64,000 bases of DNA from Diaphorobacter sp. HDW4B (GTDB taxonomy: Bacteria; Pseudomonadota; Gammaproteobacteria; Burkholderiales; Burkholderiaceae_C). The notes below the pieces were generated by a model, which worked only from the letters and a program-made list of their open reading frames with translations, had not been told where the DNA came from and searched no databases. Made by a program: the position numbers and the translations under genes. Below are positions 9,258 to 18,780 of the stretch, in pieces (position 1 is the stretch's first letter; each line of letters starts with the position of its first letter). The stretch covers positions 186,001-250,000 of the forward strand of contig NZ_CP049905.1 of NCBI RefSeq assembly GCF_011305535.1, in the 5' to 3' direction.

Positions 9258-9707
9258 ATGTCCACCCCACAGTCCTTCAGCAGCAAACTGGCCGCCTTGG
9301 CGCGGCCGGTTCTTGGCAGCAACGCGATCCGCTTTCTCGCCTACCTCGGGCTGTGCGCGGCGTATCTGCAAGGCGGCTTCAACAAGCTCACCGATTTCAA
9401 CGGCGCTTTGGGCGAAATGAACCACTTCGGCCTCGCACCCGCTGGCGTGTTCGCGGTGCTGGTGATCATTCTGGAACTGGGCGCATCGGCCCTGATCCTC
9501 ACAGGCTGGATGCGCTGGCTTGGCGCGTTGGCCCTCGCAGGTTTCACGCTGATGGCCACCTTCATCGCTCTGCGCTACTGGGAACTGCCCGTCGGCCCCG
9601 AACGTTTTGGCGCTGCCAACTCGTTCTACGAACATCTGGGCCTGATCGGCGGCTTTCTGCTGGTCGCATGGTTGGACCTGAAAGAACGCGAACGCGTCGC
9701 AGCTTGA
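9258..9707 (+). CDS. DoxX family integral membrane protein
   Basis: A 149-residue four-helix membrane protein of the DoxX/YphA family. The FLAYLGLCAAYLQGGFNKL start is characteristic, with an arginine-flanked later helix and a polar end (LKERERVAA). It begins 23 bp after the amidohydrolase stop, so it is probably cotranscribed. DoxX proteins have been tied to quinone/thiosulfate and redox functions, but this member cannot be assigned a substrate. Confidence 0.88.
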   Translation: MSTPQSFSSKLAALARPVLGSNAIRFLAYLGLCAAYLQGGFNKLTDFNGALGEMNHFGLAPAGVFAVLVIILELGASALILTGWMRWLGALALAGFTLMATFIALRYWELPVGPERFGAANSFYEHLGLIGGFLLVAWLDLKERERVAA

Positions 9708-9754
9708 ACCAGCAACGTCCATTCACCCATGCACAAACACGCAAAATTCCGATC

Positions 9755-10444
9755 TTGACCGCACCCGTCTCCACTCCCGCATTGCCCCAGTTCACCTCAT
9801 TGCTTGGCTTCAATGCAGGCTATGTGGACACGGTCGGCTTTCTTGCGTTGCACGGCCTTTTCACCGCACACGTCACCGGCAATTTCGTCACGCTCGGCGC
9901 ATCGCTGGTGCATGGAACATCAGGCGCCTGGGCCAAGGTCGCGGCGTTGCCGGTGTTCTGTCTGTTCGTCTTTCTCACACGCCTTGCGAGCAGCGCTCTC
10001 GATGAGAGCGGCAAGCCACCGATCCGCGCCATCATCAGTGCCAAGACCGTGCTGCTGATCCTCGCCGCATGGGTGATGATCGCCTTCGGCCCTTTCCCCG
10101 ATTCCAACGTTTGGCCCGCGTTCTGGGGCGGCATGCTGATGGTCAGCGCCATGGCCATTCAGAATGCCATGCAGCGCATCCACATCGCCACCGCCCCGCC
10201 CGCCACACTGATGACCGGCAACACGACGCAGGTGATGATGGATCTGGCCGACCTCTTCAAAGGCGTGCAAGGCGATGCCCGCACCGCTGCCGTTCAGCGC
10301 CTGCGCAAGATGCTGCCTGCCATCGGCATTTTCGCGATCGGCTGCGCACTTGGTGCTGTAGCCTACTTCGTCATCGGCATGTGGTGCTTTGTGATTCCGC
10401 CCGTGGTGTCGTTGATCTCGATGTGCTTCACACCGAACCACTGA
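9755..10444 (+). CDS. YoaK/DUF1275 family membrane protein
   Basis: About 229 residues and six hydrophobic segments. Typical DUF1275 features are LGFNAGYVDTVGFLALHGLF, THVTGNFVTLG-like AHVTGNFVTLG and, later, ATLMTGNTTQVMMDLADL. No ATG lies in frame near the expected N-terminus. The TTG at 9755 is the best start I can find, while the ATG at 9729 runs out of frame into a stop after nine codons. Role unknown; members are widespread inner-membrane proteins. It follows DoxX by about 50 bp. Confidence 0.8.
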   Translation: MTAPVSTPALPQFTSLLGFNAGYVDTVGFLALHGLFTAHVTGNFVTLGASLVHGTSGAWAKVAALPVFCLFVFLTRLASSALDESGKPPIRAIISAKTVLLILAAWVMIAFGPFPDSNVWPAFWGGMLMVSAMAIQNAMQRIHIATAPPATLMTGNTTQVMMDLADLFKGVQGDARTAAVQRLRKMLPAIGIFAIGCALGAVAYFVIGMWCFVIPPVVSLISMCFTPNH

Positions 10445-10452
10445 GCACCTGA

Positions 10453-10860
10453 TCAGAAACCGTCGCGCAAGCGTCCGCGTCCCGCTTTGATGCTCGAACG
10501 CTGTGTCTTGGTCTGCAAGCGCCGTTGCTGCGATCCCCAGGTGGGCTTGGTCGCGCGGCGCGCGCGGCGGGTGACGGCCACGGTGTCCACCAGTTCCTGC
10601 AGGCGCTGCAGCGCATCGAGCCGATTGGCCTCCTGCGTGCGGAATTGCTGGGCCTTGATGACGATGACGCCGTCCTGCGTGAGCCGCTGATCGTTCAACG
10701 CAAGCAGGCGCTCTTTGATGTCATCGGGCAGCGACGACGCCTGCACATCGAAACGCAAATGCATGGCGCTCGATACCTTGTTGACGTTCTGGCCGCCCGC
10801 GCCTTGCGCACGAATGGCCTTGAACTCCACCTCGCGTTCATCGATCTGCGGCGTGCTCAT
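10453..10860 (-). CDS. arfB: Alternative ribosome-rescue factor / peptidyl-tRNA hydrolase ArfB
   Basis: A 135-residue release-factor-like protein. The catalytic GGQ loop is present as RAQGAGGQNVNKV. The C-terminal tail is strongly basic (RRLQTKTQRSSIKAGRGRLR), as needed to enter the empty mRNA channel of stalled ribosomes. It lacks stop-codon-recognition domains, which distinguishes it from RF1/RF2. ArfB hydrolyses peptidyl-tRNA on non-stop ribosomes. It is the last of a minus-strand group, 4 bp after the alpha/beta hydrolase gene. Confidence 0.95.
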   Translation of the reverse strand: MSTPQIDEREVEFKAIRAQGAGGQNVNKVSSAMHLRFDVQASSLPDDIKERLLALNDQRLTQDGVIVIKAQQFRTQEANRLDALQRLQELVDTVAVTRRARRATKPTWGSQQRRLQTKTQRSSIKAGRGRLRDGF

Positions 10861-10864
10861 CGGA

Positions 10865-11764
10865 TCAAACTTTCTCGCCGTCTTTCAACGCTTCCAGCAG
10901 TGCCTGTTTGAAAGCCTCGGGGCTCTCGAACTGCACCCAATGGCCGCTTTGCGGGATCAGCTCCAGCCCCCGGAAATCCGGCACGGCCTTCGCGTAGGCC
11001 TCTTGCAGCGCGGCAATCCAGGCCTTGTAGAGCGAGTCGTTTGCGCCGTAGATGGCATGCACAGGGCAAGTCACATTCGGCAGCGAGCGCGCGAGGATGT
11101 CGGTACGTGCAAGGCGGCGGCGCTGCATGCGGTCGCGCGTGACGTTGTTGACATGCACAGACAGCGCATCGCCTTCGATCACCGCCGTGTCGTAAAACAT
11201 GAGCGCGCCGAGATTGAAGCGGTGCGCGTTGAGTTGCGACTCCGGCGGCAGATGACGCCAGGCCTTCAAACGATATTGCTGCTCGGGCACCACGCCCATC
11301 GCAGGAGCGCCCACCAACACGAGTTGGCGCGCGATTTCCGGGTGCGCCGACGTCAGCAAACCCGCCGTCAGCCCACCGAACGAAAAGCCCACCAGATCGC
11401 ACTGCTGCATGCCGAACAGCTCGCGCATGCTGGCGTAAAGCGGTTCGACCAGCGCGTCGGCATCGCCGCCGGATTCGGGCGCATCCGAGTCACCAAAGCC
11501 CGGCAGATCGACAGCCCACACCTGGCGACCTGCGGCCACCAGATCGTCGATATTGCGCAGCCAGTGCAACCAGCTTCCGCTGCCGCCGTGGAACAGCACC
11601 AGCGGCAGATCACCCTCGGCCAGTTCGCCCCAGACATGCCAGACGATGTTGCCCGCACTGTGAGATGTGCGATGCACCGTCGCGGCGGCTTCCAGCCGCA
11701 CGGCCGATGCGGGCAGCGGCAGGCGTGCGACTTCCTGATCTTCCCAGAACTTCACGCGGTCCAT
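10865..11764 (-). CDS. Alpha/beta fold hydrolase
   Basis: About 299 residues. The oxyanion region is [14 protein letters not shown], the nucleophile elbow is LVGFSFGG, the acid is in [12 protein letters not shown] and the histidine is in [12 protein letters not shown], a complete triad. The start ATG at 11764 overlaps the last 13 bases of aroQ in another frame, indicating translational coupling; the longer open frame runs back into aroQ. The GSGSWLHW motif resembles the 2-hydroxymuconate semialdehyde hydrolase-like branch. Substrate not assignable. Confidence 0.88.
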   Translation of the reverse strand: MDRVKFWEDQEVARLPLPASAVRLEAAATVHRTSHSAGNIVWHVWGELAEGDLPLVLFHGGSGSWLHWLRNIDDLVAAGRQVWAVDLPGFGDSDAPESGGDADALVEPLYASMRELFGMQQCDLVGFSFGGLTAGLLTSAHPEIARQLVLVGAPAMGVVPEQQYRLKAWRHLPPESQLNAHRFNLGALMFYDTAVIEGDALSVHVNNVTRDRMQRRRLARTDILARSLPNVTCPVHAIYGANDSLYKAWIAALQEAYAKAVPDFRGLELIPQSGHWVQFESPEAFKQALLEALKDGEKV

Positions 11765-12204
11765 CCTGCCATTGCCTCGATGGCCAGACCGTAACCCGCC
11801 ACGCCGAAGCCGCACATCACGGCCTTGGCGGCGGCGGACAGATAGGAGTGATGGCGGAACGCCTCGCGCGCATGCACATTGCTGATGTGCAGCTCGATCA
11901 ACGGCACACCCGTGCCTTTGACCGCATCGAGCAACGCCACACTGGTGTGCGTGTACGCAGCGGCATTGAACACCAGACCGCGCAGCTTGCCCTGGGCATG
12001 CAGACGGCCCGCCTCGTGAATCCAGTCCACCAGCTCGCCTTCATGGTTGCTCTGACGGAACACCAGATCGAAGCCGTGGCGCTTGCAGGCGATCGCGCAG
12101 AGCTGCTCGACATCGGCCAGCGTCTGCGATCCGTACACCGCAGGTTCACGGGTGCCGAGCAGGTTCAGATTGGGTCCGTTGAGGACGAAGACGGTCTGGG
12201 TCAT
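11752..12204 (-). CDS. aroQ: Type II 3-dehydroquinate dehydratase
   Basis: A 150-residue dodecameric-type dehydroquinase of the shikimate pathway (3-dehydroquinate to 3-dehydroshikimate). The family hallmarks are [19 protein letters not shown], with the catalytic Tyr; [29 protein letters not shown]; and [20 protein letters not shown]. Length is normal. It heads a minus-strand operon with the alpha/beta hydrolase (overlapping) and arfB. Confidence 0.96.
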   Translation of the reverse strand: MTQTVFVLNGPNLNLLGTREPAVYGSQTLADVEQLCAIACKRHGFDLVFRQSNHEGELVDWIHEAGRLHAQGKLRGLVFNAAAYTHTSVALLDAVKGTGVPLIELHISNVHAREAFRHHSYLSAAAKAVMCGFGVAGYGLAIEAMAGWTA

Positions 12205-12311
12205 GGCGTTCTTCTGATGCTGAGATGAAATCGCCGCGAACTCATCATCGAATGATTTCTCGAATGGTCGGCGGCTTGTCAGCCCCCATTATCGTGCGCC
12301 CACAACGCAAA

Positions 12312-12329
12312 ACGGCCCCGAAGGGCCGT
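12312..12329 (-). terminator. Rho-independent terminator downstream of the secreted PY-rich protein gene
   Basis: Perfect 7-bp stem ACGGCCC/GGGCCGT with a CGAA loop (12312-12329). On the minus strand it is followed by a run of Ts (AAAA at 12308-12312 on the plus strand). It lies 24 bp past the stop of the gene at 12353. Confidence 0.75.
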
Positions 12330-12352
12330 AGGTGCTGAAGGCAATGAGGAAA

Positions 12353-12733
12353 TCAACGCCAATCGCGACCGCGACGATCGTAGTGACGGTCATGGTGACG
12401 ATGACCGTGACCATAGCCACCGCGGTATCCCCCGCCGTAGTACACGGCAGGAGGTGCCACCACGACCGGCGGGGCGTAATAAACCGGTCGCGCAGGACGG
12501 TAATACACCGGAGGTGGCGGCGCAACATAGACCGGCTGAGGTGCGTAGTACACCGGTGGTGGTGCGTAGTAAGGCTGGGGCGACGCCACACCGATGGCGA
12601 CACCGGGAGAGCCGATGCCCACCGACCAGGACACACCGCCGCCGTGGGCATGTGCAGCGCCGGAGGTGACCAGCATTGCCAAAGCCACGCCAGCGCTGGC
12701 AATCAGGGCATACAGAGAGCGACGTTGGATCAT
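12353..12733 (-). CDS. Small secreted PY-rich protein
   Basis: A 126-residue exported protein. A signal peptide (ALIASAGVALAMLVTSGAAHA) is followed by a low-complexity region of repeated YYAPPPVYYAP-like units and a basic His/Arg-rich tail. No enzymatic motif is visible. The ATG at 12733 has a good AAGGAG ribosome binding site 7-8 bases upstream and places the signal peptide at the N-terminus. Such proteins are common in Burkholderiales and may be surface or envelope-associated, but the function is unknown. A terminator follows. Confidence 0.8.
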   Translation of the reverse strand: MIQRRSLYALIASAGVALAMLVTSGAAHAHGGGVSWSVGIGSPGVAIGVASPQPYYAPPPVYYAPQPVYVAPPPPVYYRPARPVYYAPPVVVAPPAVYYGGGYRGGYGHGHRHHDRHYDRRGRDWR

Positions 12734-12970
12734 GAAATTCTCCTTGGAACAATGGCGAGGTCTGCTGGTTTTGCAGCCACTCACCGATTCGGCGTTTTGG
12801 GTTCTGACTCCATAACGCGCGACATGCCATTCAGGATGTCATGATCTTTGACATTTGTTGTGTCTGAAAGTTGCAGAGCCTGTGTTAAGCGGCTTGTATC
12901 CGATTGCAATACCTCGGAAGGCCGCCTCGCCCTGTCGCTCAAAACTTACAAAACCCGACGACTAAGTCAC

Positions 12971-13312
12971 TCAGCTGCGTCCGCCACGGCGCGGCTCGCG
13001 CGGGCTCATGGTGCGGAATCCCGCGCCCTCGATCTCCACAATGGCCTGCGTTGGCGGCTGCACCTTGTTGATCTCGATCTCGCATCCTTGGCTATTGGGC
13101 GTGAAAACCATCTTGGTCCCCGGTGCGAATGTCGGCACGGTCTGATGCAGGGGGCGCGACAGATCGACCGGCGAACGCGTGGAACGATAGACCAGCTCGT
13201 TCTTTGAACTGTAAAGTTCATAGCAAGCCGCCTGCGCATGAGATGCCGCCAGCGCGCCGAGCACGCCTGCCACCAGCAAGCCACCTGCGCGTGAAATCGA
13301 AGACTTTGTCAT
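12971..13312 (-). CDS. Small secreted protein, paralogue of the one at 21852
   Basis: A 113-residue protein. The signal peptide ends near ASHAQAAC, and the mature part begins CYELYSSKNELVYRSTRSPV and includes KMVFTPNSQGCEIE. The protein at 21852-22160 has the same layout (CYSVYNGKEELIFQSTQSPV, HMVFTPSSDDCPIV). The two clearly share a fold: an N-terminal Cys-Tyr strand, a SPVDL segment, a VFTP segment and a second cysteine, likely a disulfide. Start chosen at 13312, just before the signal peptide. Function unknown; periplasmic location inferred. Confidence 0.78.
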   Translation of the reverse strand: MTKSSISRAGGLLVAGVLGALAASHAQAACYELYSSKNELVYRSTRSPVDLSRPLHQTVPTFAPGTKMVFTPNSQGCEIEINKVQPPTQAIVEIEGAGFRTMSPREPRRGGRS

Positions 13313-13414
13313 ATCGTTCTCCCTTCGAAGAGACTGGCGTTCAAGTGCCGTCATGCATCCATTATTGCTACACCCGTGTCAAAAGCCATAGCGGTTATCA
13401 ACTAGAAAGCCCGC

Positions 13415-13879
13415 TCATCCAGAAACATGCAAATGGGTGGAGTTCTTCACCTCCTCCATCACTGCGTAGGTCCGGGTCTCGCGGATGCCCGGCAATTGCC
13501 ACAGCACCTCGCCCGCAAACCGGCGATAGGCCTCCATGTCGGCCTGCCGGGTCTTGAGCAGATAGTCGAAGCCGCCCGCCACCAGATGGCACTCCATGAT
13601 TTCGGGCCGCGTCTGCACAGCGGCGTTGAATTGCTCGAACACATGCGGCGTGGTCCGGTCCAGCAGTACCTCGACGAACACCAGCATCCCCGCCCCTAGC
13701 AGCAAGGGATTGAGCCGCGCCTCGTATCCCAATATGTAGCCATCCCGCGTCAGCCGCTGCACGCGCGCGAGCACGGCGGTGGGCGACAGGGTCACCTCTT
13801 CGGCCAGCTTGAGATTGGCAATCCGGCCATCACGCTGGAGGATATTCAGTATTTTTCTGTCGATCCTGTCTATTTCCAC
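13415..13879 (-). CDS. Lrp/AsnC family regulator, probable regulator of putA (PutR-like)
   Basis: A 154-residue Lrp-family protein. It starts MEIDRIDRKILNILQRDGR and has the HTH NLKLAEEVTLSPTAVLARVQRL. The RAM domain holds IMECHLVAGGFDYLLKT. It is divergent from putA with 138 bp between starts. In bacteria whose PutA lacks the DNA-binding ribbon-helix-helix, a separate Lrp-like PutR usually activates putA in response to proline. The putA product here indeed lacks that domain, so the assignment fits. Confidence 0.88.
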   Translation of the reverse strand: MEIDRIDRKILNILQRDGRIANLKLAEEVTLSPTAVLARVQRLTRDGYILGYEARLNPLLLGAGMLVFVEVLLDRTTPHVFEQFNAAVQTRPEIMECHLVAGGFDYLLKTRQADMEAYRRFAGEVLWQLPGIRETRTYAVMEEVKNSTHLHVSG

Positions 13880-14017
13880 TACTCACCACCGTTTTAAAAA
13901 TGAATTATTCGTCTTTCTGGCCTATATTTTGAACATTAATTCTGTCGCAAAACAAGGATGATCGCCACATACTGAATTCACGAACCGGCACAAACGCCTT
14001 TACCGCCTCCACCGATC

Positions 14018-17000
14018 ATGAACACCTCCGCCCTGCCCATGACCGCTTCCATCCCCGCGTCCATCTCCGCCGCTTTCGCACCCCGCGCACAGCACGATGA
14101 CGCCTTGCGTCAGTCCATCACCCGTGCCTACCGGATTTCCGAGCCCGAGGCCATCGCCTCGCTGCTTGAAATGGCCCGTGTGCCCGCCAACCAACAAGGT
14201 GCCGTGCACGATCTGGCACTGCAGTTGGCGCGCAATCTTCGCGAGCGCAAATCGGACCAGGGGCGCGCGGGCATCGTGCAAGGTCTGCTGCAGGAATTCG
14301 CGCTGTCTTCGCAGGAAGGCGTGGCCCTGATGTGTCTGGCCGAGGCGCTGCTGCGCATCCCCGACGCCGCCACGCGCGATGCGCTGATCCGCGACAAGAT
14401 CAGCAACGGCGACTGGGATCGTCACCTCGGCAAGAGCCCGTCGTTGTTCGTGAACGCCGCCACCTGGGGTCTGCTCATCACAGGCAAGCTGGTCTCCACG
14501 CACAGCGAAGGCGGCTTGAAGGACGCGCTGCGCCGCCTCACCGCGCGCGGCGGCGAGCCGCTGATCCGCAAGGGGGTGGACATGGCGATGCGCATGATGG
14601 GCGAGCAGTTCGTGACGGGCGAGACCATCGCCGAAGCGCTCAAGCACGCTGCGCCGCTGGAGGCCGAGGGATTCCGCTATTCCTACGACATGCTGGGCGA
14701 AGCCGCACTCACCGCCGAGGACGCAGAGCGCTACATGCAGTCGTATGTGGATGCGATCAACACCATCGGCCGTGCGTCGAACGGCCGTGGCGTGTACGAA
14801 GGCCCCGGCATCTCGATCAAGCTCAGTGCCCTGCACCCGCGCTACAGCCGCGCGCAGCACCAGCGTGTGATGGACGAGCTGTACCCGCGCGTGCTGCAGC
14901 TCGCCAACATCGCGCGCCAATACGACATCGGCCTGAACATCGATGCGGAAGAAGCCGACCGACTCGAACTCTCGCTCGACCTGCTGGAAAAGCTCTGCCA
15001 CGAGCCTTCGCTTGCCGGTTTCAAGGGCATCGGCTTCGTGATTCAGGCGTATCAAAAGCGCTGCCCGTTCGTGATCGATTTCGTGGTCGATCTGGCGCGC
15101 CGCACGCAGCATCGCCTGATGGTGCGACTGGTCAAGGGAGCATACTGGGACAGCGAAATCAAGCGCGCGCAGGTCGATGGTCTGAGCGACTATCCCGTCT
15201 ACACGCGCAAGTCGCACACCGATGTTTCGTACATCGCCTGCGCCCGCAAACTGCTGGCCGCACCCGATGCGATCTACCCGCAGTTCGCCACGCACAACGC
15301 GCAGACACTGGCCACCATCTACACGCTGGCCGACCCCGCCACCTACGCGCCCGGCCAATATGAATTCCAGTGCCTGCACGGCATGGGCGAGCCGCTGTAT
15401 GAACAGGTGGTCGGCTCCAAGCCGGGCAAGCTCGGCCGCCCTTGCCGCGTGTATGCACCGGTCGGCACGCACGAAACGCTGCTTGCCTACCTCGTTCGCC
15501 GTCTGCTGGAAAACGGCGCGAACACCTCGTTCGTGAACCGCGTGGCCGACAACCATCTGCCGCTCGAATCGCTGATCGAAAACCCGGTCGCCACCGTCGA
15601 TGCCGACACGCAAAAAGAAGGCACGTCCGCGCTGCCGCACCCGCGCATTCCGCTGCCGCCCGCGCTGTATGGTGCCGATCGCCGCAACTCCGCCGGCCTC
15701 GATCTGTCCAACGAATTCGTGCTCGCCCACATCGACGCTGCATTGCAGGCCAGCGCCACTCAGCCCTACAACGCCGTGCCGCTGATCGCCGGTCACCAAA
15801 GCCAAGGCGCGGTCATCAACATCACCAATCCAGCCGACCGCCGCGAAGTCGTCGGCCAAGTGCAGGAAGCGACGCAAGCCGATGTGGACGCCGCGTTGAA
15901 CGCCGCCCAATCCATTCAATCCGCATGGGGCGCAACCGCTCCCACCGAACGCGCAGCGCTGCTGTGCACAACCGCCGATCTGCTCGAAGCCGAACTGCTG
16001 CCGCTGATCGCGCTCACCATGCGCGAAGCGGGCAAGACAGCGGCCAATGCCGTCGCCGAAGTGCGCGAAGCCGTGGACTTTCTGCGCTACTACGCCGCGC
16101 AGGCCGAGCTGCTGCAAAGCGATGCGGCAAGCTATGCGCCGCTCGGTCCGGTCACTTGCATCAGCCCCTGGAATTTCCCGCTCGCGATCTTCATGGGTCA
16201 GGTGTCTGCAGCGCTGGCCGCAGGCAACACCGTGCTGGCAAAACCCGCAGAGCAAACCCCGCTGATCGCCGCCTATGCAGTGCGTCTGCTGCATCGCGCA
16301 GGCGTGCCCGAAGCCGCTGTGCAACTGCTTCCCGGTCGCGGCGAAACCGTGGGCGCGGCGCTCGTGGGTGACGCGCGCGTGATGGGCGTGATGTTCACCG
16401 GATCGACCGAAGTCGCGCGCATTCTGCAGCGCAATCTTTCCAAGCGCTTCGATGCGCATGGCCAACCGATTCCGCTGATTGCAGAGACCGGCGGGCAGAA
16501 CGCGCTGATCGTGGACTCGTCGGCATTGGTCGAGCAAGTGGTCGTCGATGTCGTGTCATCCGCATTCGACAGCGCAGGCCAACGCTGCTCCGCACTGCGC
16601 GTGCTGTGCGTGCAAGCCGACGTGGCCGACCGCGTGACCACCATGCTGCGCGGCGCGATGGAGGAGCTGCATGTGGGCAACACCACGCGTCTGGCCGTGG
16701 ACATGGGCCCGGTGATCGATGAAGAAGCGCGCGGCACCATCGAGTCGCACATCGAACGCATGCGCGGCAAGGGCCACGACGTGTACCAGTCGGATGTGCG
16801 TGCCGCCGAACTGGCCCACGGCAGCTTCGTCAAACCCACGCTGATCAGCCTGAACAGCATTGCCGATCTGGGACGCGAAGTGTTCGGCCCCGTGCTGCAC
16901 CTGGTGCGCTACGAACGCGAAAACCTCGACCAGTTGCTGGACCAGATCAACGGCACGGGCTACGGCCTCACGCAAGGTCTGCACACGCGCATTGACGAAA

Positions 17001-17782
17001 CGGTGAACAAGGTCATCGAACGTGCGCAGGCAGGCAATGTCTATGTGAACCGCAACATCGTCGGCGCAGTAGTGGGCGTGCAGCCGTTCGGCGGCGAAGG
17101 CCTTTCGGGCACAGGCCCCAAGGCCGGTGGCCCGCTCTACATGCTGCGTCTGATGACGCGTCATCCCGCGAGCGCCGCACGCACAGCACTTGCACGCACC
17201 GCCGCCAAGGTGCCTGACCTGACCGCACAACGCGCTCTGCAAGCGCCACTGCAATCCCTGAGCGACTGGGCGCAAAAGCACCAGCGCACGCGCGTTTCCG
17301 CAGCCTGCGCAGCGCATGCGCAATCGGCCTGCGCAGGCATGCTGTGCACCCTGCCCGGCCCCACGGGCGAGCGTAACGAATACCGTGTGCTGCCGCGCGA
17401 GCAGGTGCTGTGCATTGCCGGCACCGACGATGCGCTGCTCGTCCAACTGAGCGCCGTGCTCGCCGTCGGATCGCAAGCGCTGTGGCCCAGTGCCGCGCAG
17501 GCCTTGCACACACAGCTTCCAGCAGCAGTGCAACAACGCATCGTGCTCGCCAATGACTGGACGCGCGAGAACGTGCATTTCGATGCCGTGCTGCATGCGG
17601 GCGATGAAGCATCGCTGCAGAACCTGTGCGAGCAAATCGCCCAACGCCAAGGCGCGATCATCGGCGTGACCCATGTGGGCAACGATGACCGCGTGGCGCT
17701 GGAACGCCTGGTGCTTGAACGTGCACTCAGCGTGAACACGGCGGCTGCGGGCGGCAATGCAAGCCTGATGACACTGGCCTGA
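14018..17782 (+). CDS. putA: Bifunctional proline dehydrogenase / L-glutamate gamma-semialdehyde dehydrogenase
   Basis: A 1254-residue PutA that oxidises proline to glutamate in two steps with substrate channelling. The proline dehydrogenase barrel covers about 80-480 (GPGISIKLSALHPRY, NIDAEEADRLELSLD, RLVKGAYWDSEIKRAQ). The aldehyde dehydrogenase part covers about 560-1040, with the nucleophile Cys in SAGQRCSALRVL and the NAD-site Glu in PLIAETGGQNALIVD. A C-terminal beta-flap-like extension of some 200 residues follows. No N-terminal ribbon-helix-helix DNA-binding domain is present, so it should not autoregulate. The divergent Lrp-type gene is the likely regulator. Peripheral inner-membrane/cytosolic, FAD- and NAD-dependent. 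Confidence 0.97.
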   Translation: MNTSALPMTASIPASISAAFAPRAQHDDALRQSITRAYRISEPEAIASLLEMARVPANQQGAVHDLALQLARNLRERKSDQGRAGIVQGLLQEFALSSQEGVALMCLAEALLRIPDAATRDALIRDKISNGDWDRHLGKSPSLFVNAATWGLLITGKLVSTHSEGGLKDALRRLTARGGEPLIRKGVDMAMRMMGEQFVTGETIAEALKHAAPLEAEGFRYSYDMLGEAALTAEDAERYMQSYVDAINTIGRASNGRGVYEGPGISIKLSALHPRYSRAQHQRVMDELYPRVLQLANIARQYDIGLNIDAEEADRLELSLDLLEKLCHEPSLAGFKGIGFVIQAYQKRCPFVIDFVVDLARRTQHRLMVRLVKGAYWDSEIKRAQVDGLSDYPVYTRKSHTDVSYIACARKLLAAPDAIYPQFATHNAQTLATIYTLADPATYAPGQYEFQCLHGMGEPLYEQVVGSKPGKLGRPCRVYAPVGTHETLLAYLVRRLLENGANTSFVNRVADNHLPLESLIENPVATVDADTQKEGTSALPHPRIPLPPALYGADRRNSAGLDLSNEFVLAHIDAALQASATQPYNAVPLIAGHQSQGAVINITNPADRREVVGQVQEATQADVDAALNAAQSIQSAWGATAPTERAALLCTTADLLEAELLPLIALTMREAGKTAANAVAEVREAVDFLRYYAAQAELLQSDAASYAPLGPVTCISPWNFPLAIFMGQVSAALAAGNTVLAKPAEQTPLIAAYAVRLLHRAGVPEAAVQLLPGRGETVGAALVGDARVMGVMFTGSTEVARILQRNLSKRFDAHGQPIPLIAETGGQNALIVDSSALVEQVVVDVVSSAFDSAGQRCSALRVLCVQADVADRVTTMLRGAMEELHVGNTTRLAVDMGPVIDEEARGTIESHIERMRGKGHDVYQSDVRAAELAHGSFVKPTLISLNSIADLGREVFGPVLHLVRYERENLDQLLDQINGTGYGLTQGLHTRIDETVNKVIERAQAGNVYVNRNIVGAVVGVQPFGGEGLSGTGPKAGGPLYMLRLMTRHPASAARTALARTAAKVPDLTAQRALQAPLQSLSDWAQKHQRTRVSAACAAHAQSACAGMLCTLPGPTGERNEYRVLPREQVLCIAGTDDALLVQLSAVLAVGSQALWPSAAQALHTQLPAAVQQRIVLANDWTRENVHFDAVLHAGDEASLQNLCEQIAQRQGAIIGVTHVGNDDRVALERLVLERALSVNTAAAGGNASLMTLA

Positions 17783-17870
17783 GCTACTCACGCATTCCCC
17801 GCAGGGAACCAAGTGTTTGCAACGTGGTCGATATGCTTTGGTTAAAACCTAACAAGCAAAGCAATATCCC

Positions 17871-18686
17871 ATGGGGCAAACACTGCAACTGGGGCCACTC
17901 ACTCTTCCGTGGCTCCTCATCGTTTTCATCGTCGGCTGGTTTGCCGCAACGCATCTCGCGGAAAGAATCGCGCGCAAGCAGGGTTTGAAGATCGAGCGGC
18001 ATATCTGGCTGATCGCGCTGACGGGCCTTGTCGCCGCACGTCTTGCGTTCGTCGCGCAATATGCCTCGGCCTATGGCAGCAATGCCTGGAGCATCATCGA
18101 CATCCGTGACGGCGGCTGGGAGCCCATTGCCGGACTGGTCGCCATCGGCATCTACGTTCTCGCGCTGTGGGTGGCGCAAAGCAAAGTGGCGAAGGCCGTG
18201 ACGGTTGGCACTGCGTTGTTTGCCGCGATCTGGCTGGGTGGTTCTGCGGGTCTTTCTCTGCTCGCACCCGGCAACGCAAGCCTGCCGCAGTTCACCGGCG
18301 TGGCGCTCGATGCGAAATCCGTTTCCTTGCCCGCGTTGAAGGGCCAGCCCGTGGTCGTCAACCTCTGGGCCACTTGGTGCCCGCCCTGCCGACGCGAAAT
18401 GCCGGTGCTGATGGAGGCGCAAAAAACCCATCCCAATGTGCGCTTCGTCTACGTCAATCAGGGCGAAAAGCCTGAGGCCGTGCTGCGCTACGTGCAGCAG
18501 ATCGGCATGTCACCGGAAAGCGTGGTGCTCGATGGCGAAGAAAGCCTGAGCCGCATGGTGCAGCAGCGCGCACTGCCGACCACGCTGTTCTTCGACGCAC
18601 AAGGCAAGCAGGTGGCGGTGCGTTCCGGCGAACTCTCCAAAGCCACACTCACACAGCATCTCGAACAGATCCAAGTCGAACGTTGA
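17871..18686 (+). CDS. Membrane-anchored TlpA-like thiol-disulfide oxidoreductase
   Basis: A 271-residue protein. The N-terminal half (residues 1-140) has about four hydrophobic segments reminiscent of a truncated prolipoprotein diacylglyceryl transferase-like membrane domain. The C-terminal half is a thioredoxin fold with a CPPC active site (NLWATWCPPCRREMPVL) and the cis-proline region ALPTTLFFDAQGK. It is likely a periplasm-facing disulfide oxidoreductase tethered to the inner membrane. Alone on its transcript, 89 bp after putA. This Lgt-like/TlpA fusion is a recurrent betaproteobacterial architecture. Confidence 0.88.
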   Translation: MGQTLQLGPLTLPWLLIVFIVGWFAATHLAERIARKQGLKIERHIWLIALTGLVAARLAFVAQYASAYGSNAWSIIDIRDGGWEPIAGLVAIGIYVLALWVAQSKVAKAVTVGTALFAAIWLGGSAGLSLLAPGNASLPQFTGVALDAKSVSLPALKGQPVVVNLWATWCPPCRREMPVLMEAQKTHPNVRFVYVNQGEKPEAVLRYVQQIGMSPESVVLDGEESLSRMVQQRALPTTLFFDAQGKQVAVRSGELSKATLTQHLEQIQVER

Positions 18687-18780
18687 AGGGCGGCTCTTTG
18701 CACCTCTCGCCACGCGCGAGCCGCAAAGTTTCTATCATTGCGCACACTCACCGGCTTTTCTGCGCGAAAGGAGCGCAAGC

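Noticed and set aside
7780-9270. A 496-codon minus-strand frame opposite the amidohydrolase
   Set aside because: Antisense shadow; the plus strand has the HxH metal site and normal family length.
9729-9758. ATG at 9729 as the start of the DUF1275 gene
   Set aside because: It is in a different frame and terminates after nine codons, so a TTG start at 9755 was preferred.
14000-17812. Large minus-strand open frames (845 and 418 codons) opposite putA
   Set aside because: Shadows caused by GC-rich third positions; His/Gly/Val-rich with no domain, while putA is intact on the other strand.
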